This document shows, piece by piece, positions 11,218 through 22,537 of a stretch of DNA of 64,000 bases (position 1 is its first letter; each line of letters starts with the position of its first letter). The notes under the pieces were generated by a model that ran no database searches, was not told where the DNA came from, and saw nothing but the letters and a program-made list of their open reading frames with translations. Source of the stretch: Cryptomeria japonica (taxonomy: Eukaryota; Streptophyta; Pinopsida; Cupressales; Cupressaceae); NCBI RefSeq assembly GCF_030272615.1, contig NC_081407.1:138946897-139010896 (forward strand), written 5' to 3'. A program made the position numbers and the translations under genes.

Positions 11218-13696
11218 TGGTAGGGAGGTAGTGCAAGTGGAATGCTCAAGTGACTTGTATGTTCACTAAGTATAGGTCCTTACTAATTTCAAGGTGTTGT
11301 TGTTGTAATCAGAGTGCAAGGTTCATAGACAACCTGAAACTTCCTCTTGATCCACCTCCCTAAGACAAGACTTCTTGGTTGCTCAAAGGCTTCAACCCCA
11401 TAATCACCCTGGCTTGGTAAACTAACTCCTTATTCATCCTCTTGGCTTTCATTCCTCTGTCCCTAACCTTCTCCCTGACTGCACAAGGTCTCCTTTTATT
11501 GGTTTACACATTGATACCAAGTTTTGCTCCCAATGGTGTCTTTTGTCTTCTACGTTTTGAGATGTAGAAATCCCCCTCAAGTGCTAAAACTAAGTTTTTG
11601 GAGTCTACCACACAAAAAGTGTTAAATTCATGTGAGGACAACTTGTTTCAACTGGCATTGATGACTTTTGTGTTTTACATCCACCATTTGTGTACCTGAT
11701 TTGATAAAAACTCAATTTTAAGGCCTAAAAAGGCTACAAGCAATTAGCCCTCCTTTTGGGGTTTTATACTCACCTTGCTCAAGCGATGAACTTCCTGACT
11801 AAAAGCATCACATATTTGGATACACTTTTGGGGGTTCTTGAAGATTGACCAAGTTTAGGGGTCCCTAAAGCCTTCTCTGTGACTGTCCCAAAAAGGGGCA
11901 TAAAAAGAGGGTTTTGGTAGGGCTTGTTGGCAAAAACCAAATTTGAAACTTGAGATCCTCCAAATGACTCAAGGACACCTAATTCTACCTTGTTGTTGAC
12001 TAACTAGGCCATAAACAAGAAGGTTTAAACCTCACAAAGTGAAGAACAAGATTTTCATAAAATGCACAAAAGGGAAATGCAACATTTGACAACTTTTCAC
12101 TTTTTGCCTTCTACAAACACAACTTTGCAAGAATTCCAATTACAAACTGAAACATATGAACATGGCAAACATTAGAGACAAAAAGGAATCCAATTTGCCT
12201 TGCACAAAAGGCATTAGGCAATTACAAAATAGTAAATAGTTCACTGTCAAGCTAAATAGGACTGCACTTTTCTCTTTTCACTGTTTTTCCCACTTTGGAC
12301 CTGCACTTTACAATGTTAAAACTCTGATTTTAAGGTCTGTTTGTGCTTTCTTAGCAATGCTCTACCTTCTTCATGCTTGAAGTCCTTCATGCCTGCAACT
12401 TGGAGAGGAGAAATTCATGTACAACTTCAACAAACATGTAAAAATCAGTCATACTTGACTGTGACAGCCTGCTGGGCGTTTTTCATTTTGCCAAAAGAGA
12501 TCATTGTTTGATCTTGGCATTTACAATACCCATGGGCAGGGCTTACACCTCTCTTTGTTCTTGTTTTCAAACAAACAAAGTATTGACAGAGGTTTTCACA
12601 CACCAATGAATGGTGGAGAGCAAACAAGGAAGGAAAACTACTACCAAACAGTGACTCACTATTTTGGTTTACAATTCACCAAACTGAAACATATAACCCT
12701 CCTTTTCTAGGCTTAGGAAGCCTCTTTGCTTGCACATATCACTTGGACATCACATAGGTCTGTTCACCAAAAGAATGCAATTGCTATGGGAGAGCAAATC
12801 ATCAAACTTATGCAAGACCCTAGCCAAATAGCATACTTGCCTAGGGCTCCATGGCCACAAAACTCCTGGTACCTACACTCTTGAGACCAAAACACATATT
12901 TACATAATTTACAAATTGACCAACTGGTTCTTGAGAAGCCATGAACATTTTAGGACTTCAAGAAACCAAGTTGGCCAAGCATCCTTGCCCAAACTCCTAG
13001 ACAGAGCAGTGAAACTGTCAAATCAAACCAATTTTGCTACAACCTCAAAACTTAATCAAATTTAATGCCACCAAAGGGAGAAGTCTAAGAAAACATAGTA
13101 GAAACTGAAAATGCAAGAACAGTATGGAAAAGTACAACAGGTGTACGGACTGCTACTCACATCAAGTTAGAAACTAGGGAAAAACAAGGTAAAATGAGTG
13201 CAAACTTTCATAATCATTGATAACTTCGATTGAACAACCCTTACAATAGTTCCAACAAGAGAATAAATACCATTCCAGGTTGGTTAACCTCCAGTACGGA
13301 CAGGTACATGTCCAAGCACACTAAATTTGACATTTTTGATGCCTAAAATGACAACTTTTATGCCTAGAAGGTGTAGGGTTGAACTCAAAACCCACAAAAC
13401 ACCTAAGAACACTTCTCACACCTACAAACCAAACACAAAACATGCCTTGACCTTTTCAAAACAAAATCACATTAAAAACTCACTTTTTACAACATTTCTC
13501 CAGGCAACTCCAAAATTGGCAATTTTGAGCAAAAGATGAAAACAGGAAAACAAAACCTTACAATGAGTTCAAAACTCATCCAAACAACTTAAAGCAACAC
13601 AAAAACAACTTAAACAACCATTCCCACTCAAAGCTAATGAAAATCAAACTTACTCTCAAACCTGTGTTGAAAATGAGGCCTAGGTGCTCTGCACCA
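11218..13696 (-). repeat. Chromovirus 5' LTR (right copy)
   Basis: 2479 bp, direct repeat of 4066-6545. It begins TGGTAGGG and ends CTCTGCACCA on the plus strand, followed by GAGTG, the right half of the TSD. Confidence 0.92.
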
Positions 13697-13701
13697 GAGT
13701 G

Positions 13702-13965
13702 ACAGGTGGTGCCTCGATGCGGGACACACTAAGAGAGATATGGTACATGACCATGGCGGCTGAGTACTACATGCGATTATATGAGGATCTAGTCCCTAGA
13801 GAGCAGAGAGCTCCTAGCTATGTAGCCAGTCGATCTGCTCGTAGTTAGACGGGGATAGAGAGAAGAGGTGTTACAAGGCCTTCTCGACATGATCCACCTG
13901 GGGGAGATCCAAGAGCTGGGACATCTGGTGTGAGACCATCAGCCTCAGGAGATAGTCATACCTGA
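13702..13965 (+). pseudogene. PMD copy A, C-terminal part beyond the chromovirus
   Basis: This resumes the PMD gene cut at 4065. The frame encodes WYMTMAAEYYMRLYEDL followed by a Ser/Arg/Pro/Gly-rich tail to TGA at 13963. It corresponds to the end of the coiled coil and the Pro-rich tail of the PMD gene at 46.8-47.26 kb (ITYWRDLYYGAVPTDQR and after). One in-frame TAG lies near 13848. Confidence 0.65.
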
Positions 13966-14025
13966 GAGACTTGTCTTTGTTGTATTTTGACAGACATTAT
14001 ACCGCTTGTACATTTCGACCATTTT

Positions 14026-14106
<81 letters not shown>

Positions 14107-14270
14107 TCTAATTCACATGTGATGTGTTATGGATGATGATTTATGATATGCATTTATATGATATTCAGCCTCAGGAGATAGTCATACCTGAGAGACTTGT
14201 CTCTGTTGTATTTTGATCATTTTGTTGTATTTTGATGGACATTATACCGCTTGTACATTTCGACCATTTT

Positions 14271-14368
<98 letters not shown>

Positions 14369-14430
14369 TTTCTCTAATTCACATGTGATGTGTTATGGAT
14401 GATGATTTATGATATGCATTTATATGATGT
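13939..14430. repeat. Tandem duplication with two long (AT)n runs
   Basis: A unit starting CAGCCTCAGGAGATAGTC, containing CATTATACCGCTTGTAC, then a long (AT)n run and TCTCTAATTCACATGTGATG occurs twice (about 13939-14165 and 14166-14430). The (AT)n runs lie at about 14028-14104 and 14274-14364 and differ in length; the second unit also has a short extra TTTTGTTGTATTTTGAT insertion. Confidence 0.85.
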
Positions 14431-15313
14431 TGCTATGATGATGATGTAATGCTTATATAGTAATGTTGTTGATTTTGATTATGATGTATGATCTACAATG
14501 AAAATATGATGATGTTTTGTTTTTCTTGATTTTATTGATGTATGATGTGAGATGTATTTTGAAAATGAGATGTATGATAATGATGTGAGATGTATGCAAG
14601 ATAAATATGTGATATGCAGCTAAATGTAAGTGTAAAATGATATGTAACTAAATGCAAGTGTAAAATGATATGCAACTAAATGATCATCCTCATTTTCTTG
14701 TTGTCATTCATGTGTAGTCACATGTTTTTGCTTTGTTTTTGTTTGTCATCATTGAGCTTTTGATATGTTGGAAGTTTATACAAGCATAATGGTATAATTG
14801 AACCATAATGACCTGAGTAAAACGTACATGATTTTGATATTGCAAGATGGCACAAGTGTTGAGGTATAATTAAACCAAGACGACATGAATGTTGTTTGCG
14901 TAAAACAGACAAGAGTTAACCATTTGTATGCGCAAAGTGGAATAATGTCTTCAATGATATGTTTTCAATCATGTCTCAAGACAGATTTGCACTGTACAAG
15001 CGATAACCTCACAAAGAGAAAACCAAAAAAATATCAGACTCCCCTATTGCTTTCTCTAGCTCGATGCATCGTTGAGAAATTCAGGAGATCCAATGATTCA
15101 AAAATTTGAAGTGCAAAATAGTCAAAACTTCATGCGAGATGTAAACAAATTACAATTCAGAAAATCATCCATCATGTGTGTTGAAGTTGTTAATGGGATC
15201 AATGTCTTGTGTTCTCAGATGATGAGTTGTTGTTGACAAGGTTTCCTTAGCGTGTTGTGATTCTTGTTTGCTTGTTGCTGGAATGCTTGAAGTAGGAGGA
15301 ATGCTGCCCCTAG
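14431..15313. other. Probable LTR/internal remainder of Tat copy A; no gene
   Basis: AT-rich DNA dominated by TGATG, TGTATG and AAATGCAAGTG motifs, resembling in style 47.3-48.0 kb downstream of PMD copy B. Both share TCATCATTGAGCTTT. No coding region is convincing. The LTR end of copy A should lie here or just before 15314, but I could not place it. Confidence 0.4.
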
Positions 15314-17108
15314 TTATAGATACCTATCGATGTGGATATTCATAGTGATTACCAAGCCATTTGAAGAGGAAGGATGGATTTTCCCTACTAAATCAAGTCC
15401 CCACTGACAGAAAGGCCAAGATGTCGTAAATGGCTGCAACTCCTGTACTATTGCATGGATAAGATTGCCATGAATTTGGCACTTAGGACAATTCTTTGCA
15501 AATTGATAAGAGTCTTTTTCCATTGTTGGTCAGTAATATCCCATTCTCAGAAGTTTTTTAGTGAGAGTAGGACCACTTGAATGCGTGCCACAGATACCCT
15601 CGTGTAAAGCAGAGTCAGATTCATTACGATCAAGGCAACGAAGAGGAGTACCATCTAGACCTCGACGGTAAAGTGTGTCAGCGGTTAAGGTATAACAGGT
15701 GGCTTGCCGGATAAAGTTGTGTTTTTTATTACGAGATAGGTCAATGGGTAGGGTATTGGTTTTAAGATATTCATAGATTGTCTCGTACAGAGGAGAGTCT
15801 GTACCGGTTAAGGCATAGATGACGTGGGAAGAAGAATTGTCATAGGCTGGGGAAAACAGTTGCTCTACCAAGAACTCATAATGACTCTGTTGCTCTAGAA
15901 TTTGTAGCAGTGAAGCGATAGTGACCATTGCATCGGCTGCTCTGTTTTCCAACCTTGGCATTTGCTCGAAGGTGATATGTACAAAGTACTGTTTGAAGTC
16001 ATCTACCATTCTTTTGTATGGCAGCAGCTTGTCATCCTTTGTCTGATATTCATTGTTGATCTGATTTATAACCAGTTGAGAATCTCCACAAACTTTCAAT
16101 TATGTGATTCTCCATTCCACAACCATTTTGATTCATATGACTAGGGCTTCATACCCAGTGATGTTATTGGTGCATGGAAACATGAGTCTATACGATCTTA
16201 GAATGGTGTGTCCTTCAGGGGTGACGAACAAGATGCCGACACCTGAGCCATGTTGAGTGTAGGAACCGTCAAAGTACAAGGTCCATTGCTTGAGTGTAAC
16301 AGTAAGGACATCCATGTCTGGAAATTCCACCTTCATTGGCTGCTTATCTGGTAGTGGTGCTTCAACTAATTGATCTGCAATTACTTGTCCTTTGATAGCC
16401 CAACGCTCTATGTACTGGATATCAAAATCACTGAGAATCATGACCCATTTAGTCAGTCGGCCTGTAAGAGTTGCTTTGCTGAGTAAATACTTGAGAGGAT
16501 CAATTTTTGCTACGAGCTTGATTGTGTGAGCTAGCATGTAATGTCGGAACTTTTGAGAAGCGAATATCACAGCTAAACAAGCCTTCTCAATGAATGTGTA
16601 ATTTAGCTCATATCCGTTCAATGTTCCGCTGATGTAATATATAGCTCGTTCCTTGCCTTCTTGATCTTCTTGTGCTAACAGTGCCCCCAATGATACGTTT
16701 GTTGTTGATATGTAGAGAATGAGCGGCTTTCCTGCTATTGGTGGTACCAAAACTGGTGGATTCATTAGATATTGCTTGTTTTGATAGAATGATTCCGCAC
16801 ACTTGGCTTCCCATCTGAATGGTATGTTTTTATGTAGCAGATGATTGAGTGGTAGACTTTTATCTGCTAGTTGGGCTATGAATTGCCTAATTGACTGTAG
16901 CCATCCTTGTAGAGATCTGAGTTGACTGATGTTCCTAGGAGGTGGCATCTCCATGATGGCTTGTACCTTTGCTGGATCTACTTCAATGCCCTTTTTAGAC
17001 ACAATGTAGCCTAATAATTTACCTGATGTCACCCTGAAGACACATTTCTTAGGGTTTAGCCTGACTTGGAATTGCTCCAATCTTTGAAAGATTTTAGCAA
17101 CCTTAGCT
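15314..17108 (-). pseudogene. pol: Tat-lineage Ty3 pol remnant: RT C-terminus, dual RNase H, integrase start
   Basis: The minus strand encodes the end of RT (RLNPKKCVFRVTSGKLLGYI, then MPPPRNISQLRSLQG), the retroviral-type RNase H region (PLKYLLSKATLTGRLTKWVM) and a second, archaeal-type RNase H (LYFDGSYTQHGSGVGILF; GDSQLVINQINNEYQT). The integrase finger follows (CPKCQIHGNLIHA) and the start of its core (GLDLVGKIHP), ending abruptly at about 15314. Two RNase H domains mark the Tat lineage, and the sequence closely resembles the pol at 48.98-52 kb. Gag, protease, most of RT and most of integrase are missing. Main breaks are stops near 16133 and 15530. Its position downstream of and antisense to PMD copy A matches copy B, so both likely belong to one old element. 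Confidence 0.85.
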
Positions 17109-17188
17109 CATCCAACACCTAATCCAAGGTGGATTTTCATGCAAATGGATGTGCTAGTGCATTGAATGCCTTGATCAATGAAGAAATT

Positions 17189-17592
17189 CTGCAACCCCTC
17201 CTTAGGCAAACATAATGTAATAGTGGCATACTAGATCCAAACAAGTACAATCACTTACAAAACTAAAAATAGCATTCCAAAAGATAGTAGCAAGAAATGA
17301 ATGCTTGATTATAGAATGCAATAATGATATAATGATACATAATACACATAAGAGAACTTGCTTGTATAGGCAAAGTGATCTGCAACCCCTCCTTAGGCAA
17401 ACATAATGTAATAGTGGCATACTAGATCCAAACAACTACAATCACTTACAAAACTAAAAATAGCATTCCAAAAGATAGTAGCAAGAAATGAATGCTTGAT
17501 TATAGAATGCAATAATGATATAATGATACATAATACACATAAGAGAACTTGCTTGTATAGGCAAATAAGAGAACTTGCTTGTATAGGCAAAG
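17189..17592. repeat. 190-bp tandem duplication plus a 27-bp duplication
   Basis: A unit starting TCTGCAACCCCTCCTTAGG is repeated with a period of 190 bp (17189-17378, 17379 onward). At the end of the second unit AGAGAACTTGCTTGTATAGG is repeated again after 27 bp. Short matching ORFs here are products of the duplication. Confidence 0.9.
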
Positions 17593-18000
17593 TGATCGTA
17601 TATGACAACATAGGATTATCTTTCTTAATCATATGGCATGAGACAACAATTAAATAACCTAAAAGTGCCCTAAATAAACTTAATAAAGTGTGTAAGGAAC
17701 CCAGATGGGAACTCTGTTAGGTAATATACTTCATTCATAGCAGCAACCCCTTAAGTGCAACTTAGGGAAGAACAAACAAATGCAAGGATGCAAAGATCGG
17801 TCTTGACAAAAAAGCCATGCTAAGCACCCATAAACAAAAAAACCTTTTGTAAATGGAATAAAAGAAAAAAACCAGGAGGAAGAAAACCTCTATTCAAAAA
17901 AAAGTGTACGCAAATGAAACATGTACACGTGTTGAAAGGACACAAGATCAAAACATGTTTAACCAACAGTCATGTAATTTCCACAGTCCATGATGTTAGT

Positions 18001-18224
18001 TTTTTTCTACTTCTGGTTTAAACTGTGTGATACTTTTCATCGTCAACGATTCGAATCACACTACATGATCCATCATCAGGATGGAAGAGATAGTCCTTCC
18101 ATCTACATGATCTGAAACATTGATGACGAAAATTTCTTTCTTTCATCCCGATGATGGATCGTGTAGTATGATCTGAAATATTGACGATGAAAAGTATCAC
18201 ACACAACCAGAAGTGGAAAAAAAG
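18001..18224. repeat. Foldback inverted repeat with arms of about 90 bp
   Basis: The left arm (18001-18092; begins TTTTTTCTACTTCTGG, contains GATACTTTTCATCGTCAA and CATGATCCATCATCAGGATG) is matched in reverse complement by 18137-18224. The central 45 bp carry a further related copy of the same motif. This could be a MITE-like foldback or a hairpin RNA source. I saw no clear TSD. Confidence 0.8.
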
Positions 18225-18229
18225 ACTCG

Positions 18230-19104
18230 AAGAACTTTTTTTTGAGTTACTGTAAAATCCTGTTTAACAGATTTATTTTTATTGTTCTTGGATGCATGCT
18301 TCACAGAAGTCACATTACAATATTATACGAAAGCGTATTTTTGCAGCCTTAACGAGTTAAACCAGAAATTTGCACAATTATCATATGCTACCAAGTTGTA
18401 TTATGTGTTTCTAAACCAAAGAACACCCAAAGTAAGAAGACTAGCTTGTTTCTGTTATATTTCTTTTAAAATATATAGCTAAATTATATTCCTGCTGTTA
18501 GCACACAATTCTGAAAACAGAACTATCATACTGTTCGTCGCACAGGTCACACTGGAGTTCGGTCTTGCAGAAATATCAGTCTTTCTCGTGCACGGTAACA
18601 TATATCTCTTAGAAACTTAATAATAACAAATAAGACAAACCTTTATTGAGGAAGTACTAGTTAAATGATTCTGATGTCAACTCTGAGAGGAAACAGTAAG
18701 TAGTGAGACAATAACAAATCCTTTTCTATGAATTGAGAAAATTTCACATGATCATTCTATTTAGATTTGGGTTGTAGATTACAGAATATACGTTATATAT
18801 CTTGATTATATCTCAAGGTTTTAGTAGAAACATAATCACTGTACACAGCCTATAAGATGATGTATTTAGAGTCTAAACAGATTGAGTAGAGTTTATTGTA
18901 GTACCTCCTAAGCTTTAAAAAAAGTCAGTGAGCACCTGTATAAATATACCTTGTGTATTTTGCTGAGTATTTAATGATAAAATTTCCTGGGTTCATCTTC
19001 AAAAGAGTATCCTGAGGACGAAAAAAGATTTAAAAGAAAGGGCAAAAAGACTGTATTTCATATCCCTAATTATGTTTAATATGAAAGATAAGTAGCAATA
19101 ATAT
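18230..19104. other. No gene seen
   Basis: AT-rich single-copy-looking DNA. No ORF with recognisable features and no clear repeat structure. Confidence 0.4.
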
Positions 19105-19120
19105 CACTAATGGAAAACTT
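19105..19120. repeat. LINE target-site duplication, left
   Basis: CACTAATGGAAAACTT, paired with CATTAATGGAATACTT at 20983-20998 (14 of 16 identical), flanks the ORF1-only LINE. Confidence 0.6.
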
Positions 19121-19125
19121 TCAAT

Positions 19126-20203
19126 ATGGTTTCTCCCACTCCGTCTCAAAACGTGACCGTTGCTCCAGCTGCATTACTGAACCAGGTAGCTGCCACTGGT
19201 GTGCCTACCGTAGCTCCAACGGAATTTGACGCTGCCACTGGTGTGTTTGCTTCTATGCATGAAGCTGTTGTGTCTGCCATAGCCCTTCATGGGGGTTCAC
19301 TAGGGTACCATCCTCCATATGCCCCCCTGGCTGTGAGTGGATCGCGTGTTGATGATGATGGTCCTGTCAGGGCTGTTGCGGGTGCTGGGGTCCCTCCTGG
19401 ACCTTTTTCTACCGCTGGTGGACAGAGCTTTGCCCGTGTTGCCAAATCTACTATTGCTTATCCCCCAAGGGCAAATCTCACCATCATCCTTGTGCCAAGA
19501 CCTCCCCAATTGTGGTTTGTGGCCAAGATGTGGTTGAAAATGTTGTTTTCTACCAACAATGTGGGTTGGTGTGCAGAGTTGCTGGGCTATGGCCTTTCCT
19601 CTCGAATCTACATCGTTGGGTGAGTGAATCTTGGAAACCTTTGGTTGCTGGTAGCATTGAGTTGTTCCCTTGTGCTAAAGGCTTTTTTATTGCTTCGTTT
19701 GCTTCATCTGAGGCTCGAGACTTGGTACTGAGCAAGCTGAGGGTTTGGGGAGTTAACTCTCTCGCGGTCAAATCATAGACAACTTTTTTTAACCTTCTAA
19801 CTGAACCACTCAATGTGCGTCCAGTGTGGGTTTGTCTTCCCAATCTTCCTCTTCATTTTTGGGAGCATTCTTGCTATGTGGCCATTGGCAACTCTATCAG
19901 CCGCTTCTTGAAGGTTGATGATACCACTTCCTTCATGGGTCATTCTACTTTTGCTCGCATTCTAATCAACATTGACATCTCTATGCCTCTCCCAGGGATG
20001 TGGTTCTTATGGTTGGGGATAGACCACGAACTCAATCGTTGAATTACGAGGGCCTCCTCTTTCATTGCTGTAGATGCTTCTCAATTGGTCACTTAGCTAC
20101 AGACTGTTCTCTCTCACACAGTAAAAGTGTTGCCACTTGGTGGAAGGAAGCTAATGGCAATCATTTGACTATCATGGCTTCTAATTCTAATGACTCTTCA
20201 TAG
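19126..20203 (+). pseudogene. LINE ORF1 protein (DUF4283 and CCHC knuckle)
   Basis: An ATG at 19126 opens a Pro/Ala/Val-rich N-terminus. A frame change near 19510 leads into a DUF4283-like fold (VVENVVFYQQCG, FFIASFASSEARDLVL, VWVCLPNLPLHFWE, STFARILINIDISMPLP). A second shift near 19995 leads to a CCHC knuckle, CCRCFSIGHLATDC, with the CX2CX4HX4C residues intact. In plant L1 elements ORF1 is an RNA-binding chaperone that packages LINE RNA. With at least two frameshifts and a TAG near 19776, no intact product can be made. Confidence 0.75.
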
Positions 20204-20672
20204 GCTAATGATGACTCCTTGCAGGATGAGGTTGCACCTCTTATTGCTGTTGTGGACTCCCTTGTCCCCATGGATCCGTCTCTGCCTCTTGTTACAAGTG
20301 GAATCAAGAGGGGAAATCCCTTTAGAAGGTGTGCCAGCACTTGGAGTAGAAGGTTGCTGCTGACCAGGAGCAACATGAGTAAGAACTACAGGGCCTAAGG
20401 AAGTCACGCCAGTAACAAGAGGCAGAGAAGGATCCATGGGGGCAGGGGAGTCCACAACAGCAATAAGAGTCGCAACCTCATCCTGCAAGGAGTCATCATT
20501 AGCCTATGAAGAGTCATTAGAGTTAGAAGCCATGATAGTCAAATGATCGCCATTAGCTCCTTAGGCCCTGTAGTTCTTACTCATGTTGCTCCTGTTCAGC
20601 AGCAACCTTCTACTCCAAGTGCTGACACACCTTCTAAAGGGATTTCCCCTCTTGATTCCACTTGTAATGATG
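20146..20672. repeat. Interleaved inverted duplication X / rc(XY) / Y
   Basis: Segment X (20146-20295) is followed by a reverse complement of X plus Y (20296-20558), then by Y itself (20559-20672). X and rc(X) share GGATGAGGTTGCACC (or GCGACC); Y and rc(Y) share CCTTAGGCCCTGTAGTTC and AAGGGATTTCCCCTCTTGAT. The inverted copy keeps X and Y contiguous on the minus strand, so an antisense reading frame at 20198-20488 reads the ancestral protein order. This looks like a reverse-strand copy inserted between X and Y, as template switching could produce. Confidence 0.85.
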
Positions 20673-20982
20673 CTCCTAACAATAGTATTGTTTTGACTGT
20701 TGTTTGTTGTAGGCGAAAAGGTAGTTCTCCCAATACTCCTCCTCAAGTTGTAGGTGTTCCTTCCCACTCTTGAGTAGGGTTCCTAGCTGTACTGTCAGTG
20801 TGCTGTTGAAGGTCTGTTTGGCCTTTGTTTTACACAGTGGTCTTGTGACCTGCTGTTAATGGTCTGTTTGACCTGAATTTGTATAGAGTCAGTACCCTTG
20901 TTTTGCTGTTTATTTTTAAGCTGTCTATGGGCTGTTTGTATGCAGTCAGCACCCTTGTTTTGCTGCTTTTAATAATCAAAAA

Positions 20983-20998
20983 CATTAATGGAATACTT
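20983..20998. repeat. LINE target-site duplication, right
   Basis: CATTAATGGAATACTT immediately follows the A-rich tail of the ORF1-only LINE; partner at 19105-19120. Confidence 0.6.
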
Positions 20999-21355
20999 AG
21001 TCAAATGTAGACTTAACTTGATCAAACTCGGAGAGGAGAAAAGGAGATAGCAAATCAAGTTTGGATCCATGGGGGATTGTATTGCATTGAATCCTTACGG
21101 AAAAAATAAAACTTTGTCTAATGGGCATGAATTTGCATTAAACCACTGCCTTTTCTGGCATCCCAATGGGGAAAGGCTAAGCGATTTTTAAAATTTTATA
21201 TACTTTTCAGTTTTCACTATAATCCATCAATTCAGAAGCAAAGTATATTGTGAATATGAAGAGTTGATCTTTATGAGTTCTTCCCAGGAAATATTTTGCA
21301 CTGAAACAAAATAGCATGCATCAAATCACAAAAGTAATGACACATTTGCTCTCTG

Positions 21356-21373
21356 CAAGTTGTATTTTTATTT
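21356..21373. repeat. 18-bp target-site duplication, left copy
   Basis: CAAGTTGTATTTTTATTT occurs here and, identical, at 22520-22537. On the minus strand an A-rich tail (AATAAAAA) abuts this copy, as expected for target-primed retroposition. Confidence 0.75.
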
Positions 21374-22519
21374 TTTTTATTGGAATAAGAACGCTATTCA
21401 AATATCAAAATAGTCAAAAGAAATGAACAATAATTTTACAAAGCACTGAAATTAGTATCATCAAAGTAGATAGAACGAATCTCACTGACAAATCTTCAGA
21501 CTGATAAACAGTAAGACAAAGCAATCAACCTGATAAACATTGAAATACAGAACACCTCTGTTGCTGCAACTCACATGCTCTGAGCAATGACAAACTCACA
21601 TGCTCTGAGCAATGACAAACTGAAGCAGATAAGCCTCTTCTCCTGCTGCCAGGTAGTCTATAAAACACTATTTTATCCCTGCTGAAAAATACCAGCAGAA
21701 TCCACTCTTCCTGCAAATCAGACTCAGTCAAAAACAGTACCAAAATTGCAGAAGATAATGTGGAAGAACCCCCCTCCAGTTACACAAAAAGCAGACACAG
21801 CCAATTAATAACTTTATTCAAAGCACTATAAAACTCTTCTGTTGGCACACTTGAAGCACCCACAGTACCAATATTGAAGAGTCCATCAACTGTTCGATTA
21901 AGCAAGGGATTGTCCATATTCACAAACACGCCTGACAGTGGGTGAATTAATGATAGCGGAAATTTTTCCTTGAGGGATCCAGTCAAAACCCATGTGAGAG
22001 TGCTCTCATCATCCACGGTCTCAACAGAAGCATCTTCGCTCTCAACCACATCATATGTAACTTTTGGAAGCCAGGCAGCAACCATCCAAAAGCACCAGAC
22101 AATGCACATTGCAGTGATCTCTATGTTGTTCAATCCTGTTGCCAATCTGGAAGTTTTGTAATTAAGAATTAGCCTCAAAAGCTCTGAGCTGAACTTGCAA
22201 ACCATCTAAGGCCTTTTTGACATCAGAATTAACCTTGAGAGAAGATTGAAGAATAATGGTCAGTAAAGAGAAGTTAGCTCATATAATCATGGCCTCAAAC
22301 TGAAGAGAATGGAAAGTGTGAGAGAAGGTCACCAAACATCGAAATCTCCAAAGGTGCTTAAGGGTGAAGTGTCTGAAGGTCTGAGAAATAATATTGTGAT
22401 ATGGAGAGAGACCAAGAAGGGCAGTTCTCCAAGACCAACTCTTAGGAAACAGTGAAGAGAAGGTGGAAAAGAGAAAGTTCAAAAGATGCTGAGTGGGGAT
22501 GCAAAACCAGAATGCAAAA
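21374..22519 (-). mobile_element. Retroposed 1.15-kb segment with perfect TSD
   Basis: The insertion is bounded by identical 18-bp repeats and ends on the minus strand in TTCTTATTCCAATAAAAA. It lies downstream of the PNGase A gene on the same strand. Its content is a 5' stretch without recognised coding, an OEP16-like coding piece, and a 3' part with a short duplication (CACATGCTCTGAGCAATGAC twice near 21570-21617). It is either a chimeric LINE or a retroposed transcript of host origin. Confidence 0.65.
21780..22205 (-). pseudogene. OEP16-like outer envelope pore fragment
   Basis: The 141-codon frame contains NMDNPLLNRTVDGLFNIGTV, which strongly recalls the N-terminal segment of the plastid outer-envelope pore OEP16 (family consensus D-M-x-NP-x-LN-x-TVDG-x3-IG). 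OEP16 is a four-helix channel for amino acids of the PRAT superfamily. The remaining helices are absent: homology stops near residue 130 at AAAGTTATT, which could be an original donor or simply the end of the captured piece. The upstream residues (WLPKVTYDVVESEDASVETV) I do not recognise. The fragment lies inside the TSD-flanked retroposed segment, so I treat it as a captured partial copy. The OEP16 call rests on one short motif. Confidence 0.4.
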
Positions 22520-22537
22520 CAAGTTGTATTTTTATTT
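22520..22537. repeat. 18-bp target-site duplication, right copy
   Basis: Perfect match to 21356-21373, bounding the retroposed segment on its 5' side. Confidence 0.75.

Larger units (their letters stand above)
4066..13696 (-). mobile_element. Ty3/gypsy chromovirus (chromodomain LTR retrotransposon)
   Basis: Two direct repeats of about 2.48 kb flank gag-pol on the minus strand. On the plus strand both LTRs start TGRTAGGGAGG and end TGCACCA. A PBS complementary to initiator-Met tRNA adjoins the right LTR, a purine-rich tract (read on the minus strand) adjoins the left LTR, and a 5-bp TSD with one mismatch flanks the whole. Domain order is gag, zinc knuckle, protease, RT, RNase H, integrase with GPY/F module, chromodomain. 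In the first 300 bp the LTRs differ at about 7 sites, so divergence is roughly 2-3%. The element sits in the coding part of PMD copy A. All ORFs are interrupted, so it is not autonomous now. Confidence 0.92.
19121..20982 (+). mobile_element. ORF1-only L1-type LINE insertion
   Basis: The 1.86-kb segment between the 16-bp TSDs begins 5 bp before an ATG, carries only an ORF1 (DUF4283 plus CCHC knuckle) and ends TTTAATAATCAAAAA, an L1-like tail. No endonuclease or RT is present between ORF1 and the tail. This is a half-LINE, analogous in layout to HAL1 of mammals, and would have needed RT from a full LINE. Internal 3' repeats at about 20880-20968 contain CCCTTGTTTTGCTG twice. Confidence 0.6.
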
